NCBI GenBank assembly: GCA_046290495.1
Contig: JBKAGT010000005.1
Coordinates: 1 to 64,000 of the forward strand
Direction of reading: 5' to 3'
Length of the DNA: 64,000 bases
Origin: PGYR01 sp046290495
GTDB taxonomy: Bacteria; Bacteroidota; Ignavibacteria; Kapaibacteriales; UBA2268
Shown here: positions 1 through 7,870 of the stretch, in pieces
Layout: the number at the start of each line of letters is the position of its first letter
Numbering within the stretch: the first letter of the stretch is position 1
The notes under the pieces: model-generated
What the model saw: the letters and a program-made list of their open reading frames with translations, nothing else
Told to the model about the DNA's origin: nothing
Database searches by the model: none
Made by a program: the position numbers and the translations under genes

Positions 1-25
1 AAAGGAATAATAAGAACTACGAAAT

Positions 26-124
26 TTGTCAAAAACTAAGTACATAATTACGCTATTATCACTATCCTTATTGGTGGCATGCTCTGACAAATCGACGGAG
101 CAAGATATCAAGACCCATAAGTAG
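26..124 (+). pseudogene. Truncated lipoprotein signal peptide (remnant)
   Basis: From a TTG at 26 this frame reads a 32-residue peptide: a short basic start, a hydrophobic run rich in Leu, and the lipobox LVAC followed by Ser-Asp-Lys, then a stop at 122-124. It has the form of a complete bacterial lipoprotein signal (signal peptidase II site) but no mature domain follows. I infer the 5' end of a lipoprotein gene cut off by a rearrangement that joined it to the next fragment, which overlaps its last bases. An intact micropeptide is possible but less likely. Confidence 0.4.
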
Positions 125-246
125 ATACATTGCAGTTAGAAGACGAGATAGACCACTTAGTCTATAAGCTTTATGACCTGACCTATGACGAGGTGCTTAT
201 AGTTGACCCAGAGACTAGTATTAGTCAGAAGGAGTATGATGGCTAG
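121..246 (+). pseudogene. C-terminal remnant of a type II restriction-modification enzyme
   Basis: The open frame begins directly after an in-frame TAA at 118-120, so there is no start codon. It reads a 41-residue tail whose core, EIDHLVYKLYDLTYDEVLIV, matches the usual C-terminus of TaqI-like or Eco57I-like type II restriction enzyme/N6-adenine methylases. No methylase or nuclease motifs precede it. The stop TAG overlaps the start codons of the next gene, as expected if the two were once co-transcribed. I read it as what is left of an R-M gene after deletion of its 5' part. The family match is from memory of the motif, not a search. Confidence 0.6.
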
Positions 247-508
247 GAAATTTGAATGGGTAGATAGAGAAGAAGCCAAAGAGATACTATTGACTAACAA
301 TCCAGAGTTAGTGACTATGTACAACAAGGATGATTTGGAGGAAGTAGTAGATGGAGTATGCGAGGACATAGAGTATGTCCGTAAGTTTATGAATGGAGTA
401 AATAAAATAATAGCAGAAGTAGAAAAAACAAACCCAGAACTTGCAAAGGAAATTAAAGATCATTTTTACAATTGGTACGATGATGATGAAGATTATGATA
501 TATGGTAA
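236..508 (+). CDS. Small acidic hypothetical protein
   Basis: This is a soluble protein of about 90 residues starting MMARKFEWVDREEAKEILL, with a very acidic end (YDDDEDYDIW). No signal peptide, membrane segment or known domain is visible. The ATG at 236 (or 239) is preferred over an upstream TTG because AAGGAG lies just before it and the ATGs overlap the stop of the upstream R-M remnant. That overlap suggests former translational coupling to the R-M gene. The last 42 bases recur, inverted and with 38 of 42 matching, at 15,591-15,632. Function is unknown; an accessory role next to the R-M enzyme is only a guess from position. Confidence 0.65.
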   Translation: MMARKFEWVDREEAKEILLTNNPELVTMYNKDDLEEVVDGVCEDIEYVRKFMNGVNKIIAEVEKTNPELAKEIKDHFYNWYDDDEDYDIW

Positions 509-544
509 TGGAAGGGGTGAGTGTTGTGTTGGAGGAAGAAAAAT

Positions 545-1228
545 TTGAAAAATGAGACAGTAGATAAAAAAGAATATTTAAAAAATAATCTTGAAAACAT
601 CTTTGAAAAAGAGATCATGGGAAGCAGTATTATAGATTTATTCGCTGACTCACAAGAGTTAGTTATTGATTCTCTCTTGGAAGATGGGTTGGCAAAAGAT
701 ATTCCTATAGTTGGAACTGTAATCAAATTATCAAGAATAGCTTTTACTGTAAAAGATAGATTTACAGCGAAAAAAATTTTAAAATTTATTTTTAGTATTA
801 AAAATACAACTGAAGATCAAAGGAAAAACTTCTTAATAAAACTAGAAGAGAATGAAAGTTATGGACAAGAAGCAACATCAGTTTTATTGATGAGTTTAGA
901 TAGATTTGACAGCATATATAAGGCTACTCTATATGGCAAACTATTAATTGAAGTAGTAAATAATAATATCACGATCGATGAGTTCAAAAGATATAGCTAT
1001 ATAATTGAGAAAATATTCTTAAATGACTTATTTCATTTAAAGGAATTTGAAAAAGATAAAAGCAAAGAATATGATATAACAATTGCTGAAAGTTTAAGTC
1101 AATTCGGACTTTTGAAAGTAGCATCTTTTGGCGGACTTACGTGGGAAGGTGGTATAGAAAATAACTCTGAAAAGTATGCACTTACGAATTTAGGTTCAAA
1201 ATTGTTAGAACTTGATGTTATTAACTGA
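545..1228 (+). CDS. Hypothetical protein, possible defence-associated
   Basis: A 228-residue protein with no recognised catalytic motif. Near residues 40-60 is a short hydrophobic stretch (IPIVGTVIKLSRIAF), followed by charged helical sequence and a C-terminal part that looks like a small winged-helix segment (LSQFGLLKVASF ... YALTNLGSKLLEL). The frame is open from a TTG at 521, but TTG 545 is preferred because GGAGG sits about 10 bases before it. It lies 36 bases after the acidic protein gene and converges with a membrane-protein gene only 3 bases away. The layout resembles uncharacterised proteins of restriction and abortive-infection neighbourhoods; I cannot assign a family. Confidence 0.6.
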   Translation: MKNETVDKKEYLKNNLENIFEKEIMGSSIIDLFADSQELVIDSLLEDGLAKDIPIVGTVIKLSRIAFTVKDRFTAKKILKFIFSIKNTTEDQRKNFLIKLEENESYGQEATSVLLMSLDRFDSIYKATLYGKLLIEVVNNNITIDEFKRYSYIIEKIFLNDLFHLKEFEKDKSKEYDITIAESLSQFGLLKVASFGGLTWEGGIENNSEKYALTNLGSKLLELDVIN

Positions 1229-1231
1229 TAT

Positions 1232-1780
1232 TTAGTTCTTTTGATCTTTTTTATTAAAAATTCCATAAAGAATCAGAATTACTAAAAGCCAAAATATTGG
1301 ATTAATTATAAAACTGATATATCCGTAGTATGGGATAAACATACTAATAGCAGATAATATTATAATTAGTACAAATGATACAATAGTTCCAATAATTCTT
1401 TCTGATTTACTTTTGAATTTCGCATTAATTATTGCAATGAGGTATATAGTAAAAAAGAACCAAAAAGAAGATAAGAATGAAGGAAAGCTGAAGTCTTCAT
1501 AAAGCACAGAAAAATCAATAACTGTATCATCATTGTTTAAATCAGAAATTAGTATAGAATATGTTTTAATTAATCTCTCATCTTCAAGTTCTGAAGGCTT
1601 AATTTTACTAAGCTTTGATAATATCTCAGTTCTTTGATTTATCCTATCATATTTAAATATGTAATTGAAAGAAGGTATTGCAAAAATTACAATAATTAGT
1701 ATTACAAATGCTGTTTTGAAAACCCTTTTACTATCTCCATCAGTAAATGAAGATAGAATAGTAGAAATAATACTGTCCAT
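1232..1780 (-). CDS. Hypothetical membrane protein, about four TM segments
   Basis: The 182-residue protein has hydrophobic segments at about residues 22-42, 103-120, 130-150 and 155-175, separated by a charged loop (residues 45-95) that probably lies outside the membrane. The C-terminus is short and basic (NKKDQKN). No domain is recognised. It starts at an ATG and ends 3 bases from the end of the convergent gene. About 100 bases upstream, and pointing towards it, lies one copy of the dispersed repeat that also precedes four other accessory units in this window. That link, rather than its sequence, is its main interest. Confidence 0.65.
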   Translation of the reverse strand: MDSIISTILSSFTDGDSKRVFKTAFVILIIVIFAIPSFNYIFKYDRINQRTEILSKLSKIKPSELEDERLIKTYSILISDLNNDDTVIDFSVLYEDFSFPSFLSSFWFFFTIYLIAIINAKFKSKSERIIGTIVSFVLIIILSAISMFIPYYGYISFIINPIFWLLVILILYGIFNKKDQKN

Positions 1781-2375
1781 AATTCTAAAGTTAACTTTTT
1801 TTGTTTCTCTTTAATAATAATATAAAAACAAAAATTGAATTAAAGCATGAGAGATTTATAATTTTTAAAAAAACACCCTCACTGAACTTTTAAACCAATA
1901 GCACCATCTGTTTATTTCGAAAATTTGATTTACATCGTTTAGTAAAAGTGATGACAAGGTCATTTATAGTTCAGTTAGTGATGATTCATCGTTTTAAAAC
2001 ATTAAAATTGTTCAAATATTGATGTATTTACCTCGGTTTTTGCATCAAAATTGGTGATTTTCTTGTCATTTTCTCGTAAAATCGTCGATAGTAAGGACAA
2101 ATAAAGATAAAAAATGAAGAATGACGGACTAAAACATTCTAATAAGTGGTTAAACAGCTTAAAACGATTTCCCAAACACCGTCAAGTCACTGTCAAATGG
2201 GTGTATTGGGCATTATTATCAAGGTATTGAGTGAAAGCATTGAATTTTCCCCTTTATTAAAGAGTTTTTGATTGTGATTTTGATATTAGAAACTAATGTT
2301 AAAGAATGATTAGATGAAAAATGACGGTAAATTAACGATGAAGTCAATCTACCGCCAGTTAATTTAACGGCTTTT
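1781..2375. other. Gene-free stretch, left end of the accessory element
   Basis: No convincing open frame is present on either strand. The stretch holds the inverted repeat copy R1 (1,873-1,917), a small perfect palindrome ATGACAAGGTCAT, two related short sequences (AATGAAGAATGACGG near 2,115 and GATGAAAAATGACGG near 2,312), and an 11-base word AGCATTGAATT at 2,236-2,246 that recurs beyond the integrase gene at 7,615-7,625. It is the expected place for the distal end of the integrative element. Confidence 0.5.
1873..1917 (-). repeat. Dispersed repeat copy R1
   Basis: Read on the minus strand this copy has the core TTGGTTTAAAAGTTCAGTG (1,880-1,898), preceded by AAATAAACAGATGGTGCTA and followed by a G-rich and then T-rich run. 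It matches copies at 11,614, 12,524, 13,212 and 13,991. It points towards the membrane-protein gene whose start is about 93 bases downstream, the same arrangement as the other copies. Confidence 0.75.
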
Positions 2376-2657
2376 CTAAGTCGAAGACAACTTTCGCTCC
2401 ATCATTTCATTATATCTATCTAGTTCTTTATGATATTCCATATCAAAGACAGCTTTGCCTATTCTACTAGTGATAAAATTGACAATAAGTACCATATCCT
2501 TAGGTTTTATCCTTCTTTCACTAAATCTTCCGCTTAAATAGTTCTCGTGGTTTCTAGGGTATATTCTCTTTGAAATTTCAACAAGTGTAAAACCAAGATT
2601 TTTAATTGTATTTAGCAATACTTCAGGATCATTATTTGTTATTTCTTCCATTTTCAT
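2376..2657 (-). CDS. Small hypothetical protein, possible HTH
   Basis: A 93-residue soluble protein. Residues 15-45 (NTIKNLGFTLVEISKRIYPR and the following NHENYLSGRFS) could form a helix-turn-helix like those of Xre-type regulators, but the match is loose. It lies about 105 bases downstream of the DUF3987 primase gene, from which it is separated by a large inverted repeat. It is the last gene of the candidate integrative element on this strand. A role in controlling the element is conceivable; nothing in the sequence proves it. Confidence 0.55.
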   Translation of the reverse strand: MKMEEITNNDPEVLLNTIKNLGFTLVEISKRIYPRNHENYLSGRFSERRIKPKDMVLIVNFITSRIGKAVFDMEYHKELDRYNEMMERKLSST

Positions 2658-2688
2658 AGTTATTTCTCATTTTTTTAGTTGGGGAGTC

Positions 2689-2751
2689 GTGGCAATTTGG
2701 CAATTTGACAATTTGAGAGTGGTTGAAATTGCCAAATTGTCATTTTGCCAC
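2689..2751. repeat. Inverted repeat built of tandem 8-mers, after primase gene
   Basis: Left arm 2,689-2,714 and right arm 2,726-2,751 are complementary at 22 of 26 positions around an 11-base loop. Each arm is made of near-repeats of GGCAATTT/GACAATTT. The structure lies 11 bases beyond the primase stop codon. There is no T-run, so a simple intrinsic terminator is doubtful. Alternatives are a replication origin or binding site for the primase. Confidence 0.75.
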
Positions 2752-2762
2752 TGCTATATACT

Positions 2763-5105
2763 TTATAAAATTAAATATTTCCCATGACCAATTTTTTTAT
2801 ATTTTTTACTTTCTTTCAATATTCTGTCAAACGTTCTAGGACTAACAATACCTTTTATAAGCTCTAAAGCTTCACCTCTTGAAAATTGCCCTCCTATTTG
2901 ACTAAGTATCTTTACAAGTCTTTGCTCATTGGTTAAGCTTTCTTGGTTCAAGTTGAATGACAAATCAGTAGCTACAGATAATGATTCAAGGACTATTTCT
3001 AAAACTAACTCCATAACTTGAGCATCAATTAAAATGTCTGTTGTTTCTTTTTCGTAACAATCATATAGTTTAATAATTATACTGAGTTTCCATGCATAAA
3101 TAGCATATCTAGCTATTACTGATTTAATTATTGGGTCAGAAGTATATTTTTTATATAATTCACTGAACTTCTTATCAATTATTTCTTGTGCTTCAATATC
3201 TATTGATAATTTTATCTCGTTCTCCTTGTAATGATTATATATATTAAGTAAATATTCTTTTTCTTTAGTTAGATCTTCCTTCATTTTGAAAGCTAATTTA
3301 TTAATCCAGGTATCTACTCCAGAAAATGTATAATACATGAACCGTGAGTATAATCCATTCAACTTATCTTTAAACAATGACGTGATTTGTGATGGTGTTC
3401 CTGTTAAACTAATACTAATCATTGGAAATTCTATATAGACATCCTTAGAATCTCTTCTATACTGTCCTATTGGATCATTGGATGCACCTTGTCTAAACAA
3501 AGTGTCAATATCGCCCCACTCTTTATTGTTTACATCCAAATATGCAGTGATTTCAGTATCATAAAGAATTAATGATCCATCATTTAATGCAAGTCTGTGA
3601 ATTAGCTCACTACCTGAAATATTAGTTGATAGAATTAAGCTCTTTGGTTTTTTCTCAACTGTTTGCTTTCGTAAATGATTATCTATACCCATAAACAATT
3701 CCCTTACTAAATTTGATGCACTCTTTCCTGATGCTGATTCTGCTAGTGTCAGACTTGATATGTTAAGAGAGTACCTGTTTGCACCATAACTAAATGCTAT
3801 TTTAGGGAAAATCCCAGAACTGAGTATCAAGAAAGTATATAGTTGAAAAGATTGATTATGATCATTTTTTACTTTGTTAACGAGCCTTTGAATATTATTG
3901 GGAAGTTTTTTAAATAGCGAATCGCTATAAAAAACATCATTTAACTTGTATTCAGAGTTTTGTTTCGGTTTTACATCATTTGCAATACTTTCGAAATCAT
4001 GATTATTCTTAGTAAGATATTTAATTATATCTTCTTTGTTAACAGGTTCATCCATCCCTTTTTCAAAGCAATCTTCTATTGTTTTGAATGCCAATTCTAT
4101 ATCGTCTAGATTACCTCTTTTTTTAATGCTTTTCTTCAAAGAAGAAATTGTATCGTATTTTCCTATTACACCAGATGCGTGATAACCACCAAGTAAATAG
4201 GATATCTTAGTTAGTCTAGTATATTTTTCTCCATCCTTTGATTTTTGAATATACTTATCAGCAAACTCCAATACCATATCAGTTTTGCTATTGTGTAATT
4301 CTATTCCAGTAATAAAGTCAGGATGGATAAAATATAAATTTGGATCATAGGATGTAAAGCATGCTCTTGCAATGTCTTTACAAGAGGGATCAATCCTAAC
4401 TCCTAACTCATTTTTAAATAGTTTTTCAAAATAATGAAAGTAGTCTAAGTGTTTATCTATTTCAAGACTGCTTCTTAGTAAGACTTTTAAACCATTCCCA
4501 GACGGTGAAGTAAATATTGCTATAAGTGGGATAGACAATTCAATTATCTTTTTCTTGAGATTTTCTGGGTTATCAATTTTGTCTATATCTAAACAAATCA
4601 ATCCAGAATAAAATTCTAAATCCTCTTTTCTTCTTGTTCTAAAAACACCAGAAAATGTATAATAATCTAAATTTTTATATTTTAATTCTGTTAATCCTGA
4701 CCTGATTTCTTGAATTATAGGTTTATTTTCTTCATCGTCTCTTATTGACCTAATCACATCGAATAATTCATAATTCCTTGTTTGGTATATGTTTTTTATT
4801 GGTGCCTTAAAGTAGCTAATTATATGTCCTACACCACGATAGTGTTCAGTGCTAAAAAATGAGATTGCTTTATATAGATTGCTTGTTCCTATAAACTCTT
4901 TCAAGAGACTTTTATAATCGTATGTTTTTCCGCTTATTTTATAATTGTATAATCCATTATCACCTTTTGTGATATGAATTGGTTTGTCTGATACACAAGA
5001 TATATTATAGTGACCTTCACCTTCGAATTTTTCACCATTTGATTCTATTACTATTTTGAATAAGTTTTCACAGAATTCTTTTTCTTTAAAAAATCTATTT
5101 TTCAT
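2763..5105 (-). CDS. BT4734/DUF3987 (VirE-like) primase-helicase
   Basis: The 780-residue protein has two parts. Residues about 120-265 match the BT4734-like N-terminal domain found on Bacteroidota mobile elements (SGLICLDIDKID and FTSPSGNGLKVLL are its landmarks). Residues about 390-660 match DUF3987, a P-loop helicase-like domain, with the nucleotide-binding loop ESASGKS near 460 and the conserved SLTGTPSQI. The C-terminus looks like a small winged helix. By family it should start DNA replication of the integrated element. It overlaps the upstream excisionase-like gene by 4 bases (ATGA), so the two are translationally coupled. A large inverted repeat follows the stop. Confidence 0.85.
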   Translation of the reverse strand: MKNRFFKEKEFCENLFKIVIESNGEKFEGEGHYNISCVSDKPIHITKGDNGLYNYKISGKTYDYKSLLKEFIGTSNLYKAISFFSTEHYRGVGHIISYFKAPIKNIYQTRNYELFDVIRSIRDDEENKPIIQEIRSGLTELKYKNLDYYTFSGVFRTRRKEDLEFYSGLICLDIDKIDNPENLKKKIIELSIPLIAIFTSPSGNGLKVLLRSSLEIDKHLDYFHYFEKLFKNELGVRIDPSCKDIARACFTSYDPNLYFIHPDFITGIELHNSKTDMVLEFADKYIQKSKDGEKYTRLTKISYLLGGYHASGVIGKYDTISSLKKSIKKRGNLDDIELAFKTIEDCFEKGMDEPVNKEDIIKYLTKNNHDFESIANDVKPKQNSEYKLNDVFYSDSLFKKLPNNIQRLVNKVKNDHNQSFQLYTFLILSSGIFPKIAFSYGANRYSLNISSLTLAESASGKSASNLVRELFMGIDNHLRKQTVEKKPKSLILSTNISGSELIHRLALNDGSLILYDTEITAYLDVNNKEWGDIDTLFRQGASNDPIGQYRRDSKDVYIEFPMISISLTGTPSQITSLFKDKLNGLYSRFMYYTFSGVDTWINKLAFKMKEDLTKEKEYLLNIYNHYKENEIKLSIDIEAQEIIDKKFSELYKKYTSDPIIKSVIARYAIYAWKLSIIIKLYDCYEKETTDILIDAQVMELVLEIVLESLSVATDLSFNLNQESLTNEQRLVKILSQIGGQFSRGEALELIKGIVSPRTFDRILKESKKYKKIGHGKYLIL

Positions 5106-5296
5106 TTTTGACCTCCTACAAAGCTTGAATTCTTTAAGCTTTCAAGTACTTCATTATAGTCAAAAAGAACCGTTTTACCTGCTTTAAAGAATGGGATTTT
5201 CCCAGATCTTCTCAACCTCCATATGGTTGTATGTGACAAATTAAGCTTTTCAGATAGCTCATTTGTAGTAAGGATGGTTTTGGCTTGTGTTTGCAT
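5102..5296 (-). CDS. Excisionase-like helix-turn-helix protein
   Basis: The 64-residue protein is almost entirely a MerR/excisionase-type HTH (HTH_17 family). TTNELSEKLNLSHTTIWRLR forms the helix-turn-helix, RSGKIPFFKAGKTVLF is the wing, and a short acidic helix follows. Such proteins bend DNA at attachment sites or regulate the element. It overlaps the start of the DUF3987 primase gene by 4 bases. A perfect 8+3+8 palindrome lies 32 bases upstream of its start and is a good candidate for its own operator or binding site. Confidence 0.85.
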   Translation of the reverse strand: MQTQAKTILTTNELSEKLNLSHTTIWRLRRSGKIPFFKAGKTVLFDYNEVLESLKNSSFVGGQK

Positions 5297-5327
5297 AATG
5301 CACCTATTTAATTAGTATATAAAAAAT

Positions 5328-5346
5328 TCAATGAGTTGCTCATTGA
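5328..5346. promoter_or_regulatory. Palindromic operator candidate upstream of excisionase gene
   Basis: TCAATGAGTTGCTCATTGA is a perfect inverted repeat with 8-base arms and a 3-base centre. It sits 32 bases before the start codon of the excisionase-like gene. The size and place fit a dimeric HTH regulator binding site; which protein binds it is not known. Confidence 0.5.
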
Positions 5347-5432
5347 TTAGATGCAATGTGTTGAAGATCAGTAAGTTATGTAGATTCAAATAAAGGGTAT
5401 TTTTGAACTTTTCTGGTGTATTTTAGAACTTT

Positions 5433-6218
5433 TTAATTTCTATGTTCACAAAAAAGTCTAAATGCTCTGTTTAAATTATCTTCAAATCTTTTGTAAGGCA
5501 ATTCCTTATTCTTTGCAGTGTCTCTTTTATATTGTTTTATAGCTTCTTTATAGTAAATTTCATTAGTATATTTCTTTCTTGTATACTTGAAGCAAAGTCT
5601 GCTTTTGAAATAATCTAAGTCTGAACAGATGAAATTAAATAGTACTCCAATCATAGAAATCGTCATATCTTTTTTCGAAAGCTCTAGGTTTTTCTGTTTT
5701 ATTACTATTTCGCTTCTTAATTCTTTGTCAGCAAATTCTTCTTTGCTTACAGATAGTTCAAAGTATTTAATTAGAAAATCATACTTGTTTTCTAAAGAAG
5801 AATCTATAGACTTATTTTCATAAACCATTCTTTTCTTTAATTCATCTTTAAGTTCTATGAAATGATTGTAATTATCCTTTTTCGCTTGTTTAGCTTTGTT
5901 TATAAGATTCTTTGCTCCTCCAAAATACTTAAAATCAGTGCAAACATTCCAACTAGAGTCTGTATATTTTACAACCAATTTCTTCAGCTCAACATCTCCA
6001 TAAAGGAAGTTCTCATTTTTCTCTAAATCTGGTATATTAATATAAAATGAAGTATCAATTAATTCTTCTAGTAAATCTAAGTCTTTAGATTCTTCGATAT
6101 CTTTACTTATCTCATAGATTCTATTGTTTATATCTAAAGTCTGTAGTACATCTTTTAGTTGTTTTTCTGTAATGTATATATTTATTGAATAATCTGTTTG
6201 CATGATTTTCTCTCTCAT
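5433..6218 (-). CDS. Hypothetical protein of the integrative element
   Basis: A 261-residue soluble, Lys- and Glu-rich protein. No signal peptide, membrane helix or familiar catalytic motif is present. The C-terminal third (CSDLDYFKSRLCFKYTRKKY, then a basic helix and an aromatic tail) has the flavour of RteC-like regulators of Bacteroides conjugative transposons, but I could not confirm that. It starts 15 bases after the integrase stop, so the two are probably co-transcribed. ATG codons at 6,218 and 6,203 are both possible starts. Confidence 0.65.
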   Translation of the reverse strand: MREKIMQTDYSINIYITEKQLKDVLQTLDINNRIYEISKDIEESKDLDLLEELIDTSFYINIPDLEKNENFLYGDVELKKLVVKYTDSSWNVCTDFKYFGGAKNLINKAKQAKKDNYNHFIELKDELKKRMVYENKSIDSSLENKYDFLIKYFELSVSKEEFADKELRSEIVIKQKNLELSKKDMTISMIGVLFNFICSDLDYFKSRLCFKYTRKKYTNEIYYKEAIKQYKRDTAKNKELPYKRFEDNLNRAFRLFCEHRN

Positions 6219-6233
6219 AAGTTGATAATGTAT

Positions 6234-7457
6234 CTACTCACCCCAAAATCCATTTAAAAAGTCTTTATTATCAAAACTAGATGGGTTGATATACTTCTGA
6301 AATGATTCTAAAGTCTTATGTCCAGTAAGTTCCATTATTACGTGAATAGGTTTTCTTAGTTCCATAGCTCTTGTAGCAAATGTTCTTCTTCCTACATGAG
6401 TAGTTAATAATTTCCATCTAACTTCACTTACAGTCTCACTTCTATTACCAACGAACCTTTGAGAAGTTTCAATATCATTCATTTCAGCCAACTGACCTAC
6501 AGTTCTTAAATGAGTGTTTATATAATCTCTATTGAAGTTTGGTTTGTATAGCTCCTTCAGTCTGTTTATCATTTCTAAAACATTATCTGGAATCTGAATA
6601 GTCTGTAAAGCTTTTGTTTTCTGCTGAAAGAACCTAACCTTGTTTGAGTTGATCTCATAGTTTTTAATTAAGTTTAAAAGATCAGAAGCTCTTAGTCCTA
6701 TCCAACAATTAACTACCATAAATAACTTTGCAAATTCAACCGATGGATTGTTAGTTTTTATATTTATTATTCTATCAAGCTCATCTTTAGTTAGTACAAT
6801 GCTATATACTGCTTCAGATTTTAGTACTTTAAAGGATTCATAATCACTACTATTATGATACTTTTTCAGTCGAGCCCATTTCATAAATGTCTTTAGTTTT
6901 CTGATATTAGTACCAACAGTATTGTTGTTATTATCTAACCCAAACTGATACTCTACAAATTCATCATAAAAATCAGATGTTATATCATCAAACTGTAATA
7001 CCACACCTTTGCTCTCTTGAAACCTAAATAGCTTATTTCTACATGTTCTATACACATTAAGAGTCATCACTCTAGGCTTCATTCCATTAACTCGATATTC
7101 TTCTATAAACTTATCAAATATGTCTATAACACCAGAGTTTTTCTTCTCTTCAGAGACACCATTATTTAATATGTTTTCTAATCTTACTTTAAGTTTACTT
7201 TTACTTGGTTCTCTGCTGTAGGTATTTAGTTCATTATAATAATCTTGCATTCCTTTATCAATCTTATAGAGAAAAGAATTAAAATTAACAGCATCTGGAT
7301 GTGATGATTTTACTCTACCTTTCCTGTAATCCCAATAACTAGTTTCAACAGATTGCCCAATTGACTTTTGGATCCTGTTTTTCTTCCAGGTAATTGAGAT
7401 CAAGATTGGTGATACAGATCTATTTTTAAATTGTATATTGTAATTTACTCTTAGCAT
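6234..7457 (-). CDS. Tyrosine recombinase/integrase, Bacteroidota type
   Basis: A 407-residue site-specific recombinase. The N-terminal part is the Arm-type and SAM-like core-binding region of Bacteroidota integrases. The catalytic set is visible in the C-terminal half: Arg in IGLRASDLLNL (about 250), His and Arg in THVGRRTFAT (about 353-357), His in TGHKT and the nucleophile Tyr in QKYINP near 389. All key residues are kept, so the enzyme should be active. The ATG at 7,457 is preferred over a TTG two codons earlier. It lies at the edge of the gene group, as usual for an integrase next to its attachment site. Confidence 0.93.
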   Translation of the reverse strand: MLRVNYNIQFKNRSVSPILISITWKKNRIQKSIGQSVETSYWDYRKGRVKSSHPDAVNFNSFLYKIDKGMQDYYNELNTYSREPSKSKLKVRLENILNNGVSEEKKNSGVIDIFDKFIEEYRVNGMKPRVMTLNVYRTCRNKLFRFQESKGVVLQFDDITSDFYDEFVEYQFGLDNNNNTVGTNIRKLKTFMKWARLKKYHNSSDYESFKVLKSEAVYSIVLTKDELDRIINIKTNNPSVEFAKLFMVVNCWIGLRASDLLNLIKNYEINSNKVRFFQQKTKALQTIQIPDNVLEMINRLKELYKPNFNRDYINTHLRTVGQLAEMNDIETSQRFVGNRSETVSEVRWKLLTTHVGRRTFATRAMELRKPIHVIMELTGHKTLESFQKYINPSSFDNKDFLNGFWGE

Positions 7458-7463
7458 TTTCAA

Positions 7464-7870
7464 ATCTCAAATATTAATGTTAGATAAGATACGAAAATTC
7501 TTATAATATGTTTAACAACAAATTAAACAAAAATGTTAAATAACATGAAATGAAACGAATCACAAAGAATAAACATGAAAGAGTATAACTACCTGTATTA
7601 CAATATATTAGAATAGCATTGAATTATATTGAATACCTTAGAAACAATTAGAAACATCATATCAAATACTCTCCAAAGGGGCATAATCGTTGGTCATTCT
7701 GATGCCGCAGAAGCGGTAGAAGAATCCAGGCACAATCGCAATAACTTAGCAAAAATACAGATAGACTCCTCGCAAACTGTGTTTCCTCAATGTGACTAAA
7801 AGTAGAAACATTTTATACACAAAAATAATGAATATGCAAGATTGGATTGAGAATTTGAATTAGATTGCCC
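7464..7870. other. Gene-free stretch with att candidate and mosaic repeat
   Basis: No gene is seen. The first part is very AT-rich and contains the 11-base word AGCATTGAATT (7,615-7,625) shared with 2,236-2,246. From about 7,670 to 7,800 the sequence changes to a mosaic dispersed repeat with words such as TCCAAAGGGGCA, GTCATTCTGATG and AGATAGACTCCTCGCA. Related words recur at 8.9-9.06 kb and 19.97-20.16 kb. Confidence 0.6.

Larger units (their letters stand above)
2236..7625. mobile_element. Candidate compact integrative element
   Basis: Five minus-strand genes form a typical integration/replication module: a tyrosine recombinase at one edge, an unknown protein, an excisionase-like HTH protein, a DUF3987 primase-helicase and a small protein. 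No relaxase, coupling protein or capsid gene is visible, so it would be a non-conjugative island or satellite. The limits given are the two copies of the 11-base word AGCATTGAATT, which could be att core sites. A match of that length in AT-rich DNA may be chance, so the borders are weak although the gene content is clear. Confidence 0.5.

Noticed and set aside
5433..6218. Calling the 261-aa protein RteC
   Set aside because: The resemblance is limited to a general pattern in the last third; without a profile search the name would be unsafe.
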